A DNA stretch of 64,000 nucleotides from Ascidia mentula (taxonomy: Eukaryota; Chordata; Ascidiacea; Phlebobranchia; Ascidiidae). Location of the stretch: contig OX387201.1 of NCBI GenBank assembly GCA_947561715.1, positions 14,026,001 to 14,090,000 on the forward strand, written 5' to 3'. Numbering within the stretch: position 1 is the stretch's first letter; each line of letters begins with the position of its first letter. Shown piece after piece: positions 1-12,484 of the stretch. Under the pieces are notes generated by a model. That model had not been told where the DNA came from and did not search any database. It worked only from the letters and a program-made list of their open reading frames with translations. The position numbers and the translations under genes were made by a program.

Positions 1-752
1 GTAATCTGCAATATAGCCTTAATAAAGGTCGTCTGACCTGTTACCTAGTTAATTGTATTTTAAAACCAGCAGCTCCTCAGCTGGTAACGGGCAGAAATTA
101 TTTCGATATAACAATTTATCAATTAGACTTGTGGGATTAATCCCAAAGTCGGCAAAACCTTGCGAGTCTCATAAACACATGTATACCGGAACGGTAGAAT
201 CAGTTCAACCGGAATGGAATGCAAGGGGTAGTAAAATAGTGAATCGACTCTGGATTCGAACCTTGACTCGACCCCGTACAAATAGCAAACGCGGGTCAGT
301 CACGTGACTCGACTGTTCAGATTGAATGCGTTCTATAGTGAGGCATCAGACTGTAAAGCTTTTTTAAATAACATGAACATAAGTGCGGTGGAGAAAACAA
401 AATAAACACCCAGTGTCCAGTGAACAATCAAACACGTTTGGCAGAAACATCTCTTTTTGCACATGGGAAAATTTAATTATAATTGATTAAATTTGCACGA
501 TGAGTATGTTTTCGCAAAATAGACGATTACGCCAGTGTTCATTCTTGTTGCATTCGATTTGGTCAAGCACATTTCCATAAACCACTTATATACAAATAAC
601 ATACGATTGAAATGTATCGATGTCCGCTGCACACTTACGGAATACATAAAATATACGTCAACCAGCAGTATGTAGTTCAATTTATTGCCATATTTTATAT
701 AAATCGCGGGAACTATTATGCAGCATGTTCTTATAACATCATGTATCCACAG
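1..752. other. 5' flank of first GTPase gene
   Basis: No supported gene. This stretch should hold the P-loop exon and the switch I exon of the GTPase gene that follows, if introns were as short as in its paralogue, but I find no Gly-Pro-x-Arg-x-Gly-Lys-Ser or Thr-Lys-Gly codons in any + frame. The open frame at 53-307 resembles nothing I know. The rest is AT-rich DNA without recognisable repeats. Confidence 0.5.
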
Positions 753-3384
753 GTTGCTGTTTTCTTTATGGACACAGCTGGCAACGAAGCAGGAGACCCA
801 ATCGAATGCAAAGAAGCTGAAATTTTCACCATAAGCTCAACACTTAGCTTCATGCAGATATATAACACCAAATATCGTTTGGGTTACAGAGATGTTGATT
901 CTTTCACTGTATGAGAAATTAGTTTGTTGATATGTGTATAGGTCCTAACATCGAAACTTTTTTGTGCAGGCCCTTACATATTTTTCCAATACGATGACAA
1001 ACGTTTCAGAGGTAAGCTGGTTAGCATTGTATTAACAAAAGGTATACGAACACTATAGTGTTCGCTGTTATTGCTGTATTCATTTCATGCAATAGAAAAC
1101 ATACTGTTCACCAAATACTGCATAAATTACAGATATATGAAAACCCCAAACTGGTATATTTCCTGATCAGAGATTGGGAAAATCCTCAAGAGTACAGCTT
1201 TGGTCATGGTGGTGGAAAAGAATATTATGATGTGAGCTAACTACAGTTGCATGATCTACAAGCGAAATCAATAAATAATAAGTTTATTTCCAAAGAATGT
1301 ATCCATGCAGCCAGGAAACAGCTTGCAATGTGAATATTTAAGCAAATGCTTTTCTACACCAAATTGCTTTCTCCTTCCTCGTCCAGGTGGTAAAGTTGCA
1401 ACAACTAACTCGAAGCTAAGAAGTGGTGAGTGATGCGAAATGAGTTTCATTTGTGTGTGTATTCACAATCCACATCTAAATTGTCAACAATCGTTTCAGC
1501 TATAAAGAAGAAAATGTGGGATATGGTTGAGGAATTATACGAGATCCTAATTTCATCAAACATTGAACAAAGCACTTTGGAAGCACCAACCGGCAAAAAA
1601 CTCCTGCAACTTTCAAAAAATCTGGCGGAGAAAATTATTTCACCAGAAAGAATTTCAGCACCGAAAATCACTTTCAAAGTGACGAAAAAAAAACATTTAC
1701 ATTGTGTAATTTAAATCTCACTTTATATGTTTGCAGGACTATGCTGATTATCACATGAAACTTAAAGTGTCAATGTGCTTTGCTCATTACAAATCACAAA
1801 TGATGGATGTAAGTATACAAAGGCTGTTTCTTTCATATCCCTAAAATGCATAAAACACTGCAGCGGTATGGCAAAATGTTAGTTAATTGTTTTGTGAAAA
1901 ATCTTGAGGAAAGTATTACTCTAACATAAGAAACTGCAGCAAATATTTGCCCTAACATTAAATACTATTTTACCTATATTTCAGAGGACAAAGATACTGG
2001 CCCATATTGCAAAAATCTGACCAGTTAAACCGTTCATGATGATGGCAAAGATTTTGTCGAAACTTTCTAAAAAAACAAATAAAACATTTGATTGTTTTCT
2101 GCAGTACGGGACAGTTTGATTGTCTTCAGAAATACTGCTTAATATGAAATGTTTGTAATAAACAGCAAAACTTTTCTTAGTTTAAAGAAAGAAAAGGCAA
2201 GTCTTTGAAGTTACGACACGAATGTGCTGATGAAGAAGCAAAGCAAATGATTAGGAGGGATTTATTCACTAACCATGATTTGTATATTGGATTGTTAGAA
2301 GAACAAATTTCAATAGAATTTGAGGTGAATTATTAACAAATGTAAGACCTCCAGTATTTATTTGTAATGTTTTGGTCATGTTAATCATTGCGACAGTAAA
2401 CAACATGAGTTTTTTTAGCTGCAAGTATGCTGCTGACCATGGCGTTTCAAACAATATAATTTGTTCATCATCAGTGCTTATTTTGACTGAAAGCGTTGGC
2501 TGTGCCCAGCAAAGGGGCAATATTGATTTCCGATCGTTTTGTATGACCAATGAAAAAATAATAATTAACGATGCATTTCTTACTGTTTAAAAGGTGATGA
2601 ATGGTTTGCATGTTGTTGAAAAATATGTGGAAGAATGGAAACAAAAAGTGGAGAAGGTAGGTAACATGTGAAGCAATTAACTGTTTATAACGCAATTTAA
2701 TTTTAGTTGATACGATTCGAGTCACAAACTTATGACAGAAATATGAATTATGAACAATGAAATTAATCGATGAGGTAACTTTATTCCAACAAACTGAGGT
2801 AATTTTATTTACAGACGGGCAACCTGCTCAATACGGAAGTAAAGCAATGTTTTCTGGAGGAGGGAAGACGCTACAGGGAAGAAATATTCAGAGATATTAA
2901 AAACCCAAATGCCCAACAACAGGTTTTCAAAAGGTTAAAGGAGCGACTTGCAGAAATGTACATTACGGAAAGACAACGCAGAAAAAGAAACAAACGAGTC
3001 ATTGCATGCATTGCAGCAGTCGCTGTGGGAGTGGCAGGATGTGCTTCATTGGCCGCATTACCTGCATTCCTCGCATTTGCAGCCGCTGTTGAGTTTTCCA
3101 CTGTGCCTGTCGTTGCAGGTGGTTCAGTTGCTATGGGTAGCGCAGGTGGTCTAGCGACCGGTGGATTTACAGGTGTCATGACCGAAGTTTTTCCATTCCC
3201 TGACAGTGAAGAACCTCCGGATTTAGAGGAATCTAGACCTGATGATTCTGCCAACAACGCCAACGGTGAGAAGGAAGCCATGGTAGGTGATAGCCAGGAG
3301 GATACAACAGAAGTTGAAGACGAGTTTCTGCTTAGATACGATAGCAAGGTAGATGTCGAAGATATGCGTCTCATCTTTAAATGA
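753..3384 (+). CDS. Atlastin/GBP-like dynamin-family GTPase, 5' exons missing
   Basis: Large GTPase of the GB1/RHD3 type. Splicing by eye gives coding exons 753-908, 970-1011, 1133-1231, 1296-1425, 1500-1678, 1737-1808, 2181-2324, 2594-2656 and 2815-3384 (stop included). All junctions keep phase, giving 484 residues. The first visible exon carries the G3 motif Asp-Thr-Ala-Gly. The third has the guanine-base motif in an Ile-Arg-Asp-Trp context followed by Glu-Asn-Pro-Gln-Glu, as in atlastins. The fourth has Phe-Leu-Leu-Pro-Arg-Pro-Gly near the end of the G domain. Helical exons follow. The last exon has a basic stretch, then about 60 Ala/Gly/Val-rich hydrophobic residues and an acidic tail. 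Exons 1-2 of the paralogue (P-loop and switch I, 98 codons) have no counterpart in positions 1-752, so this is either cut by the window edge or a 5'-truncated copy. Possible poly(A) signals AATAAA lie near 3570-3615. Confidence 0.82.
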
Positions 3385-6097
3385 ACACTCTAACCGTTGA
3401 AACATGTATTCGTTTTTAATGTTTTTTATTCCCGCTTATATATTTTACTGATTATATTGACTTTTAGAATAGGCTCGGCCTTACTTAACAATTTGGTGTT
3501 GCACACTTAGCCAAGGTTGTGACGCGAAAAGATTGAGAATGAATGTTTTAAATCCGTTTAAATAATCTTAATAAATCATCTAGCTGTTAGACGGCTCTTC
3601 TACCAAAAAATAAATGTAATGAAACTGAAATGTAAAATAAAAAATAAAAGTGGTTTCGATCTCGCTTCCAATGCGGTGTTAATTTCCAAGCGATATTAGT
3701 TTCCTTGCGACGTTTGTGTTCTCATGCGATATTATCGGTCACGTCCGGTTTTCCTTGTGAAAAGCCCATAATGTCATTGAGCATCGGTGTGTCCTTTATT
3801 AAATGTTTACTGAGCGTTAGTCTTTGGACAATTCTTCCTTTCAGAACTCCAAAACCGCCTCGCTCCTTTCCAGTGTATGTATGAAGTGTCTGGCTTTTTT
3901 GTGTAACTCTGTTCTTCACTTAGCTTTTACTCATAAAGTTTTAGTCCACCGTACACGTATATCGAATGTGTAGTTATTATTACGTGTGTATAATTCGTCA
4001 ACCGTTTTTAATTAAAGTCAGGTTGGGTAACACAACATAAGAAACATTCGGAAATCGAAATAAAGTTTGGTGTAAATATTGCCTGTAAACTTATAGCATC
4101 GAATGTCTGTTTTTGGCTTTCAGTGTTCAGATATACCTAATGTAGCTACAGTGGTTCACCGCAGTAGACACAACACACGAATACCGAACCGTCATTGCCG
4201 ATGCTTATTCGTCGCACAAGCCCTTTTTCTCATGGCAGCCCGTTTCTGTCGCGCACCAATTGCTCTACGTCAGAGGTTTTGATTTAAAGTCATGTACATT
4301 ACTTCATTATTCTGTGTTAAAGGGTCACAAAATGTTGGCAATAAATGTACAACCTAGCAGAGTTTTATGTGCTTTATGTCAAGGAAATAACCTTGCAATT
4401 GCTGGTGTGAAATTGCGAATATCCAATGTCCTACAAAGCAAACTTGATTATTAGCGTGCTGGACGGCCTACATATGTTTGTCAAATTTTGTTGTTCAAAC
4501 TTTTCGATTTGTCATCTAAGCGAGAAAAAGCATGCACCCAAATGTTGACACTGTTATAATACATGGGTAACCAAGTAAGAAATAAAGTTTGGTGTAAATG
4601 TCGTATATAAAGTAATTTATTAGCAGTGAATATCTGTTTTTAGTTTGCAGTGTTCAGATATACCTCACTACGGTGGTAGCTATTCAGTGGCACTTTTCGC
4701 TCCACTGATTTTAAACAATAAGGATGTCTGCACAGAGTCTCGGTTGTGCAACGTTCGTGAACTTCGTTGTGCAAATTAGCACACAAAGTAACATTGCGTT
4801 TGACTAAGCACTGTACTTTCTCTATTTTAAACCCTTTTGATACAGCTTGTTTTTCGATGTTACCCACATCACGTGAATTTGGTATTAAACAGCGTAGAAT
4901 AATATTTTTACGCCATCAAATACAAGGCCATTCAATACGAACCGAAAATTGAAAACTCATTGATCGGAACATTTGCACAAAGATCTTAGACCGTGCATTT
5001 TAAAGAGGTTTACAATATCGCATGTGCAGCTATGATAACGAACGTGTGACGTACTTCAGAGAAAATTGTTCAAGCGACCAGGGCTTGTTGTTGGAAACGG
5101 TTGCGAGAAACTTCTTTTCGATGCTTTTCATGCGAAAAAAGAGGAAGTTTAATTTTAGGCGACACTGAAATGCGGAACAGTTCGCAGGTAGGTTGCATAA
5201 AACAAAAATTGGGGTTGTGGTATATTAATCAAGATCTTCAAAACTAAAAACTTTGCAGTATGCGAAATTATATATTGATAATGTGCATCAAATGCAGTCG
5301 GATGATTATCGCAAAATAACATTTTGAGGCCAAAGTTTTCGAAATGTATAACAGGAAAAAATGTAGACGATCGTTTGGTTTAGGGTGTTGGTCAATAACA
5401 ACCTCTGCATACAGGATTATGATAAGATTCCTTGAATGTTTGTGTCAACGTTGTTGAAGTGTAACAGTCAAAGTTAAAATGACGTCATGCCTTTTCTTCT
5501 GAAATTCAAAACATGGTTTTGGGAAAGGAGATAGATAGTGTGTGGATACAATCAGGTTAAATAAGTTGGAAAATTTCGAAGTGTCGCAGGGAGTTTAGTT
5601 AAAATTAAAATATATTATTTTATTTATTTTATAGTGCCACTAATATCATTTGTAATCATGTGGTACACAAGCAAGTGTTTGTGAAAACTTTCATAATGTT
5701 GGTTTTCAATCCATACTCTTCAGGTTAACTGGAAATCGTTGTTGTTTGTTGTACAAATATGCACAATGTTAGATGATTGATTTTGAAAAACCTTATTCAT
5801 ATTTCGTACGAATGGTAAGCGCAAAAACGTTTTGGAAAAAGTTTTCAAACCATTGGTGTCGAAATTGAACCATAACTTTTACTGGTTGCATATTTGTTAT
5901 TGTTGCCCCTCGATTGTACGATCCGAAGTAACACGTATAGAATTGCGTAACATTGCAGAGAGTCGCTCAGCCATTAAAGAAAAAGTAATATGAAGCTGAA
6001 TGAGGAAGTAGATTGTTAACGTAAATCTACGAATAATATTGCTTAAGGTCAATTCAAAATACATGCTGTTTTTATTGCAGTATTTAAGAACAAAAAT
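3385..6097. repeat. Intergenic, downstream copy 1 of tandem GTPase unit
   Basis: No supported gene. Roughly 4090-5330 is a diverged copy of 10960-11990, so the tandem duplication that made the two GTPase genes included their 3' flanks. Within it a segment repeats: the text around 4098-4160 recurs at 4624-4680 and again at 11350-11410. A - strand open frame at 4640-4867 has a readable counterpart at 11414-11602, noted under findings. 5400-6097 is AT-rich and serves as the upstream region of the next gene. Confidence 0.6.
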
Positions 6098-9000
6098 ATG
6101 GCAGGAAATTTGCGTTGTTTGACTGACGAAAATCTTGAATTTCAATACGATGTTTTGGCTGACATTATTAATGAATGTGGGTTGCTTAACATTCCGGTTG
6201 TCATATACTCGGTTGCTGGACCAACAAGAACCGGAAAGTCGTATCTTTTAAACGTGCTGCATTATCTCCTAAGTAATCGTCACACCAACGCAGATATGGT
6301 AAGTAAAAATTCGTATAACATGTTGCAACTACGACAAAACATATGTTGGAAAGACAAACAAATGGTTTTGAATTTAGGAAGAAAACAACAGATTTGAAAT
6401 ACCACAGGTGTTCGAATCCACCCGGCAATCAGCTCCACAAACAAAGGGAATTTACATAACTGCTAAACCTATTGTTATTGAGATAGGAAGCAACAAAAAG
6501 GTTTGAGATTTTGTTTTTAAATCGTAAAGAACATTTGGGTACACGTATGATTGTTGCAGGTTGCTGTGTTTTTCATGGATACACAAGGCATTGAAGCTGG
6601 TGAACAAATCGAATGCAAAGAAGCTGATATTTTTACAATCAGTTCAACTCTTAGTTTTATGCAAATCATTAATGTCAAAAATCGTCTTGGATGGAAAGAC
6701 GTTGACAGTTATGCGGTAAGTTGCACAGTGTAACATGTAAAAGATTTATTTTTTTGTCCATTATAATGATATATGTGGCATTCTTCATGTGCATTGTATA
6801 GCAACACATAATTACACCACTTGCTGTAAACAGGCGCTTGCACTTTTTTCTGCAAACATCAGGAATGAAGTCATCTCCGAGGTTAGTAAGCATGGTAGGC
6901 GATATTTCTTTACATTTTCCCACAATGTGCCTAAATTTGCAATCTAAATAATAAATATTACCCTATGTTATAATTTGCAAATTATTTATATTTGGGTGCA
7001 AAATATCGTTGAAAATGAAAGCCAAAACTAAAATGCTGTTGATCATTTTAGTAAACGTTTCAAACACATGCAGGGTTCATCATCAGCACTACAATGAACG
7101 CATGCGGAAAAGCGTCGGGGTAATAAAGGACTGAGCAGGCAGAAGGGAAACAGCAGAAACGTTTACTAATATGATCAACAGCATTTGAGCTTTGGCTTTC
7201 ATTTTCAAAATTATTAATATATTTAACCAATTTTGACATAAACTGAGAAACCATTTACATTTACATTCTGCAAAAGTGAACGCAAAACTTAAAAATCCTT
7301 CGTTTGTTTCCCCAGTGCAGCACAATAAGAACAAGGACGATGACGGTGGTAAGAGATTGGGAAAACCCGGAGGAAACTGACGGATTTGGAAGCCGTGCAG
7401 GAAAGTTACTCTATGAGGTAAATAAAAATAGCTACTATAAGATTTCTGGATAACGTTGCAACAAAATTTCCAATAACATTTATTAGTGCATTCAAAACGA
7501 TAATATTTCAAAGGCTAAATTGCGCGACACAAGTTTGAGACAACAGTTTGAATGCCTGAGGTCATATTTTGCTGCCAGTGACTGCTTTTTGATTTCACAT
7601 CCGGGAAAAAGAATTGCAACAACCAACTCAAAGCTTAAAAGTGGTGAGTATTCACAGAAAAAATATGTTTGCGAAGTTTTTCACAACAAAACACCTAAAC
7701 AAATACGAAACCTCTGTAAAATAATGAACTGTAGGTCTGTCAATTCACAAAGTAAATTTGTGTGTAACATTTAATTTAGATATTGATCACGAAACTTGGC
7801 TGGAATTTCTGGCTCTTCACCATGTTCTCTTTTCACCATCTACACTGGAAGAAGCTTTGGATGCAACACTAAAGGGAAAAGACCTACTTTTACTCGCACG
7901 ACAACTTGGGAACAAACTTTCTTCGCCTGGAAGGGTTTCAGCTCCAGATAGTTCTTTCAAGGTAACCACTATCGCAATAAAGATGAACTTGAACTTATTA
8001 TTAAAAAACCTTTCAGAACTACTTTGACCTCATTATGAAGCTAAAAGTCGCAAAGTGCTTGAAGTTTTACAAGACGGAAATGGATGGAGTAAGCATAACA
8101 TTGTCTATTTGATTTTATCTTTAATGAATCTTTGTGGTGACTTCATGTGATCAGCTGTTTCCACGCTAAGTTTTCCCCTAACATGTCAGCTGCTGCCCTC
8201 CAATGTTTATATTTCCTATGTGAAGCGATTGCAAAACTTCGCCTCATCATAAGTTTGCAGAAAGCCTTTTGCACGGATCAATGATTTTCCGTCATCGTAG
8301 CGTTATTTCACGCTCGGAATTTTGTAATAAGTTAGTGACTGTTTTTCACCTTTTCTTACAACCCAACAGCTTAGATGTTAATTTTTTTTCGTTAATTAAA
8401 TGATGCTTTAAATGTCCACGAAAAAATGCCAATTTCCTTACATAATTAAAATGCTATCTAAACTGATGTTACAACAGGAAATCACCTCCATTACGTAGCT
8501 ACAGAATTGTTCGCAAAAACGATATTTTGGTCACACAGTTTACACAGCTGAAAGGAGAAGAACTGCGCATAAAACATCTTGAAGTGAAGCAGAAGGCAAC
8601 AGAAACATTGAAGACCGAAAATGCTGTCAGAGATGTAACAGAATATGTTGAAATACTTCAAGCCAAAGTCGCAACCGAATATGAGGTGTTTTGTTATTTC
8701 ATTTTATAATTCACAACCATTTATACCAATATAATTTATAAAAGTCCAATATGTCTGTAGATCTACAAGGGACGGCATCTTCTGAAAAAATACGCAGAGG
8801 AGTGGGTTGAACATATTAAAAAGGTGAATATTCCAAGAACATGATACATGAAGCAAAAATTTTTACCATATATGTCGAATGTGTTCCTTCATACTTAGTA
8901 TATAGGCCTACCTGCCACAAAAAGTGTGAAAAAATATAAAAGCTACATTCCATCAATTTTTACATATACAGCGATATTTTGCATGTACGAATACAATAAT

Positions 9001-9637
9001 TTTGTCACAGAACAAACTTTACTTTCAGAAAGGAAAATTTAGCACTGATGAAGTTCGAGATTTTTTTAACGCTGAAGGAAAGCGGTACATTAATGCGTTC
9101 AAAGAAAGTATTCCTGACGAAGATGCCCAACGAATTGTAATTTCCGAGTTCATCGTCCTGATGACAACTCTGTACAACCAGGAGTTTGAACGGCGACAGG
9201 AAAATCAAACGATTGCAATTTGCATTGCTGCCACGTTGGGAGGATTGTGTTTAGGCATAGGGATTGCATTTATTCCACCTTTGCTCGAAGCAGCTGCCGC
9301 CTCAACAGTTACAACAGAATTGGCTGTTGCTCTCATATCAGGAGGTCTGGGCGTAAGTGGTGCCGCTGCAGCAGCTCCCAGTTCGTATGGAACAACCAAA
9401 TACTTTCAGAATAGGCAAGATCGCACTGTTCCCGATCTGACTATACCTGATGATGATAACAGCAACGACAATAAGGAAAACTGTAGTGATGAGCGTTTTT
9501 TTCAGAAATCAATTGAGAAACTGAGAAAGGACGTGGCCAAACTTTTTTCGAGGAATCCTAAAAAGGAGCAAAACCTTGTGAAGTCATTTTCTTCAACGAA
9601 ATGCTGTTGTGTTGTATTTCCGTCGCGCGATTGGTAA
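6098..9637 (+). CDS. Atlastin/GBP-like dynamin-family GTPase, complete
   Basis: Complete paralogue of the gene ending at 3384. Exons: 6098-6298, 6408-6500, 6560-6715, 6834-6881, 7316-7417, 7487-7643, 7780-7961, 8017-8088, 8539-8685, 8761-8823, 9029-9637. All phases agree and give 609 residues. P-loop Gly-Pro-Thr-Arg-Thr-Gly-Lys-Ser is at residues 41-48, switch I Thr-Lys-Gly-Ile at 79-82, Asp-Thr-Gln-Gly at 105-108, Arg-Asp-Trp at 179-181 and His-Pro-Gly at 238-240, the last being atlastin-like. The Thr-Lys-Gly switch is more GBP-like, so placement between the families is open. After a helical middle region, residues about 468-530 are hydrophobic and rich in Ala and Gly. The tail ends with three adjacent cysteines 12-10 residues before the C-terminus, possible lipidation sites. 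Known relatives are membrane-remodelling or immune GTPases; the role here is inferred. ATG at 6098 is the first in-frame Met ahead of the P-loop. Confidence 0.88.
7009..7211. mobile_element. Small inverted-repeat element in GTPase intron
   Basis: A left arm at about 7009-7064 and a right arm at about 7157-7211 are near-perfect reverse complements of roughly 55 bp. They enclose about 90 bp. It lies in the intron between the exons ending at 6881 and starting at 7316, and the paralogous intron (1012-1132) is short and lacks it. It looks like a MITE or foldback insertion. No clear target duplication was found. Confidence 0.7.
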
Positions 9638-11975
9638 AGATTAGCATCTGCATAGTTATGTTATTTTATACTCATTTTGTCACTTCCAAAAGTCGCGTTT
9701 AAAATGTCTTAAATTCGCTGATAAAATAACGAATTTGAGAAATCTTGCATCACTTGTACAATCTTCTTTGATATAAGCATGTAAAATAAGCAATATTAGC
9801 TTGATCATGTATTTTAGTGACTCTCATAATTGTTCATTTAGTTTAGCTTGTGCGTGTGTACATAACTTTTTGGTAGTTTTGTGGAATAGTAAACGAATTG
9901 TACAGATGAACAAATGTGTGAATTGGTTTAATTGCTAAAACAGTTTTAAAATAAATAGTACAAAATGACACAAAGAATCAAACTGTTCTGTTTCCTTGTA
10001 TTCGTTTGTATCGAAATGATCATAAACAATAAAATCAAATAACAAATACCTCAACATTTACTTAGATGCTCACTACATTTAACATGCCACACATAGGTAA
10101 TAAGTTCACAGGTAGTCTCACACAAGCAGGCCGAACATTTCCCAAACTACGTCATCACTGTCATGCTAAAGGTACATGAGGCGTGACCACAACAAAACCA
10201 TGAGTGTCCTGTAGCTTTGAACGAGTATTGAGGCGTGACGGTGGTGTTTTGTTTCAAAAAAACTTCATTTCGCTTTTACTTGCTTTATTTTCAAAATATG
10301 ATATGAGTCTATTGCTGCTGAGAAACTTCAATCCGGTATTAATGACGGTTTTACCCTAAATGCAGTTTTTCTGTAAGGTTGTTATTTGAAGTTGAAATAG
10401 AATTCCCAGAACGTCAGAAATGTGAAGTAATCCAGCTTTCTGTCCAAGATCAGATAGTCCCTTTATATTTATTTTTGGAACCCTTGGTTTTATTGCGGAT
10501 CCCGCTTTAGGAACGCTGACTATATTTTTTGTACTGGAAATAATTATTTCAATGTGTTGACAAAAATTGTTTCCGCGAAACGTAAAAGCTTACTCGGCAT
10601 GGCACAAAACTGTTTGTAACGTGTTAAAATCCTATTTGAATATCTTAAAACCCTCTACATTTCCACAACAAATGTACAACTATTGTTTTTGTTGTTCTGT
10701 TTTATTTCGTGTTCTGCAAAGATGCTGTCGCTTGATACTATATAATAAAACGCGTGAAATGCTGCAGCAAAATAATATCACAATTATACATTTGATACAC
10801 ACGGAAAAGTAACATCTTATTTGGGATCTTATTTATAAGTTTTACGGTGTCAAAACAAGTTTTCGCCGATGATATTGTGAAAGAATCATTCCTACAAATA
10901 TGGTAAAACATGTTGTGTGCAGCACTGAAATTTCCGTTTATCTCTTTCCCAGCATTCAAGGTTTTCCACCACATTTGTTTAGGGTTTCTGTTACGGTTCA
11001 CTACAGCAGACACAACACACGAACACCGAAGCGTCATTGCCGATGCTATTTTCGTCGCACAAGTCCCTTTTTCTCATGACAGCCACTCTATGTCGTACAC
11101 CAATTGGTCTATCACCAAGTAATATCAGAGGTTTTGATTTAAAGCCATTTTTATTACTTCACTATTCTGTGTTGAAGGTTTAAAAAAGGTTGGCAATAAA
11201 TGTGCGAATGTCCAATGTCCCACCAAGCGAACTTGATTTTTAGCATGCCGGATGGCCTACCATGCAGGCAACTTATGTCTGTTAAATTTTGTTGGTCATG
11301 GGCGGCCAAGTAAGAAATAAAGTTTGGTATAAATATCACCACAAAGCTATAGCACTGAATATCTGTTTTTGGTTTGCAGTGTTCGGATATTCCTTACACG
11401 GCTACGGTGGCAACTATTCAGTGGCACTTTTCGCTCCACTGATTTTACACAAAAAGGATTTCTGCAGAGTCTTGGTTGTGCAACGTTCGTGACTTTCGTT
11501 CTGCAAATTAGCACGCAAAGAAACAGTGGGTTTGACTAAGCACTGTACTTCCTCTAATTTAAACCCCTTTTGAAACAACTTGTTTTGCGATGTTGCCCAC
11601 ATTACGTGGATATTTAATAGCGTCGATTAATAATATATAGCAAAAAGTCATTAATCAGGAAATTAGCACATAGATTTTATACCTTGCAATTTAAAGAGGT
11701 TTCCGAATTATAACAAACATGGAACGTACGTCATACAAATTGTTCCAAAAGCCAGGGTTTGTGGCTGGAAACGGTTCCGAACTACGTCTTTTCGATGCCT
11801 TTCATGCGAAAAAAGAGGAAGTCCAACGTTAGGCCATCCATAAAACGTAACTGAAATGCGGAACAGTTCGCTGGTAGGTTGCATAAAATAAAAACCTGTG
11901 TTGTGCTTTCTTGGTCGAGATCTTCAAAGTGATTAACTTAGTGCCGTATGCGAAATTATGTAGTGATTATGTTTT
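9638..11975. repeat. Intergenic, downstream copy 2 of tandem GTPase unit
   Basis: No supported gene. 9638-10960 is plain AT-rich DNA with an AATAAA near 9951 that could end the GTPase transcript. 10960-11975 is the second copy of the flank at 4090-5330. Confidence 0.6.
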
Positions 11976-12024
11976 TCATGGATGAATTTCGTGTGGTCCA
12001 TCTCCTTCTCCAGAACCATATAGA
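11976..12024 (-). pseudogene. Fragment of repeated exon also at 21215 and 33273
   Basis: About 45 bases match, on the - strand, the 3' part of the unknown exon found at 21215-21471 and 33273-33529 (the segment around its Met-Val-Leu-Glu-Lys). The match stops at a lectin exon relic starting about 12026, marking a recombination joint. Confidence 0.6.
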
Positions 12025-12025
12025 T

Positions 12026-12180
12026 TGTTGCAAAATACATGGCCTGATTGCAGCCCTAATACAACTTCGTTGGCAATGACTTTGGTTAACGGATCAGGAA
12101 GTACTGGGAAAGGACTTTTTAATATTCTCGGTTCATACAACAACCCACGCATTCCGTTGTGTGCAACGCCACTTGCTTAA
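12026..12180 (+). pseudogene. Relic last exon of a third lectin subfamily
   Basis: Read on the + strand ending at TAA 12178-12180, this encodes a Trp-Pro-Asp-Cys segment, then a Gly-Ser-Gly-x-x-Gly-Lys-Gly-Leu-Phe-Asn run and a final Pro-Leu-Cys before the stop. That follows the pattern of the last exon of the CTL-A genes (Trp-Pro, Gly-Pro-Gly, Lys-Gly-Phe-Phe-Asn, Pro-Leu-Cys, stop), but with very different residues elsewhere. The 5' side is cut by unrelated sequence and no signal-peptide or middle exon is seen nearby, so I call it a broken gene. A + strand AATAAA follows within about 100 bases. Confidence 0.6.
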
Positions 12181-12484
12181 AATCCCATGAACTTATTGTA
12201 ATATGTAATTTAAATATTTAATTTGAAGTAATATAATAATGGTGTTTATCACAATCAAGTGAAAATCCTAATGAAATAAACTACAAATGAAATAAATAAA
12301 GTGAATCTTGTTCTGCAAATTTTATTCAAAATTGTACAATGTGACGAGTAGGAAAGTACCCTAACGGTACTTTTTGAAACTGTAAACTGCATCGGACATG
12401 AAATAGTGAAATCAAAAATAATTAAACTGTGTATTGATCATAACTTTTTTACGATTTTTGCGAGAAAAGTAGCTTAAAACAGAC

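Noticed and set aside
2871-3374. 167-residue - strand open frame
   Set aside because: Shadow of the last GTPase exon; the + strand product fits its paralogue.
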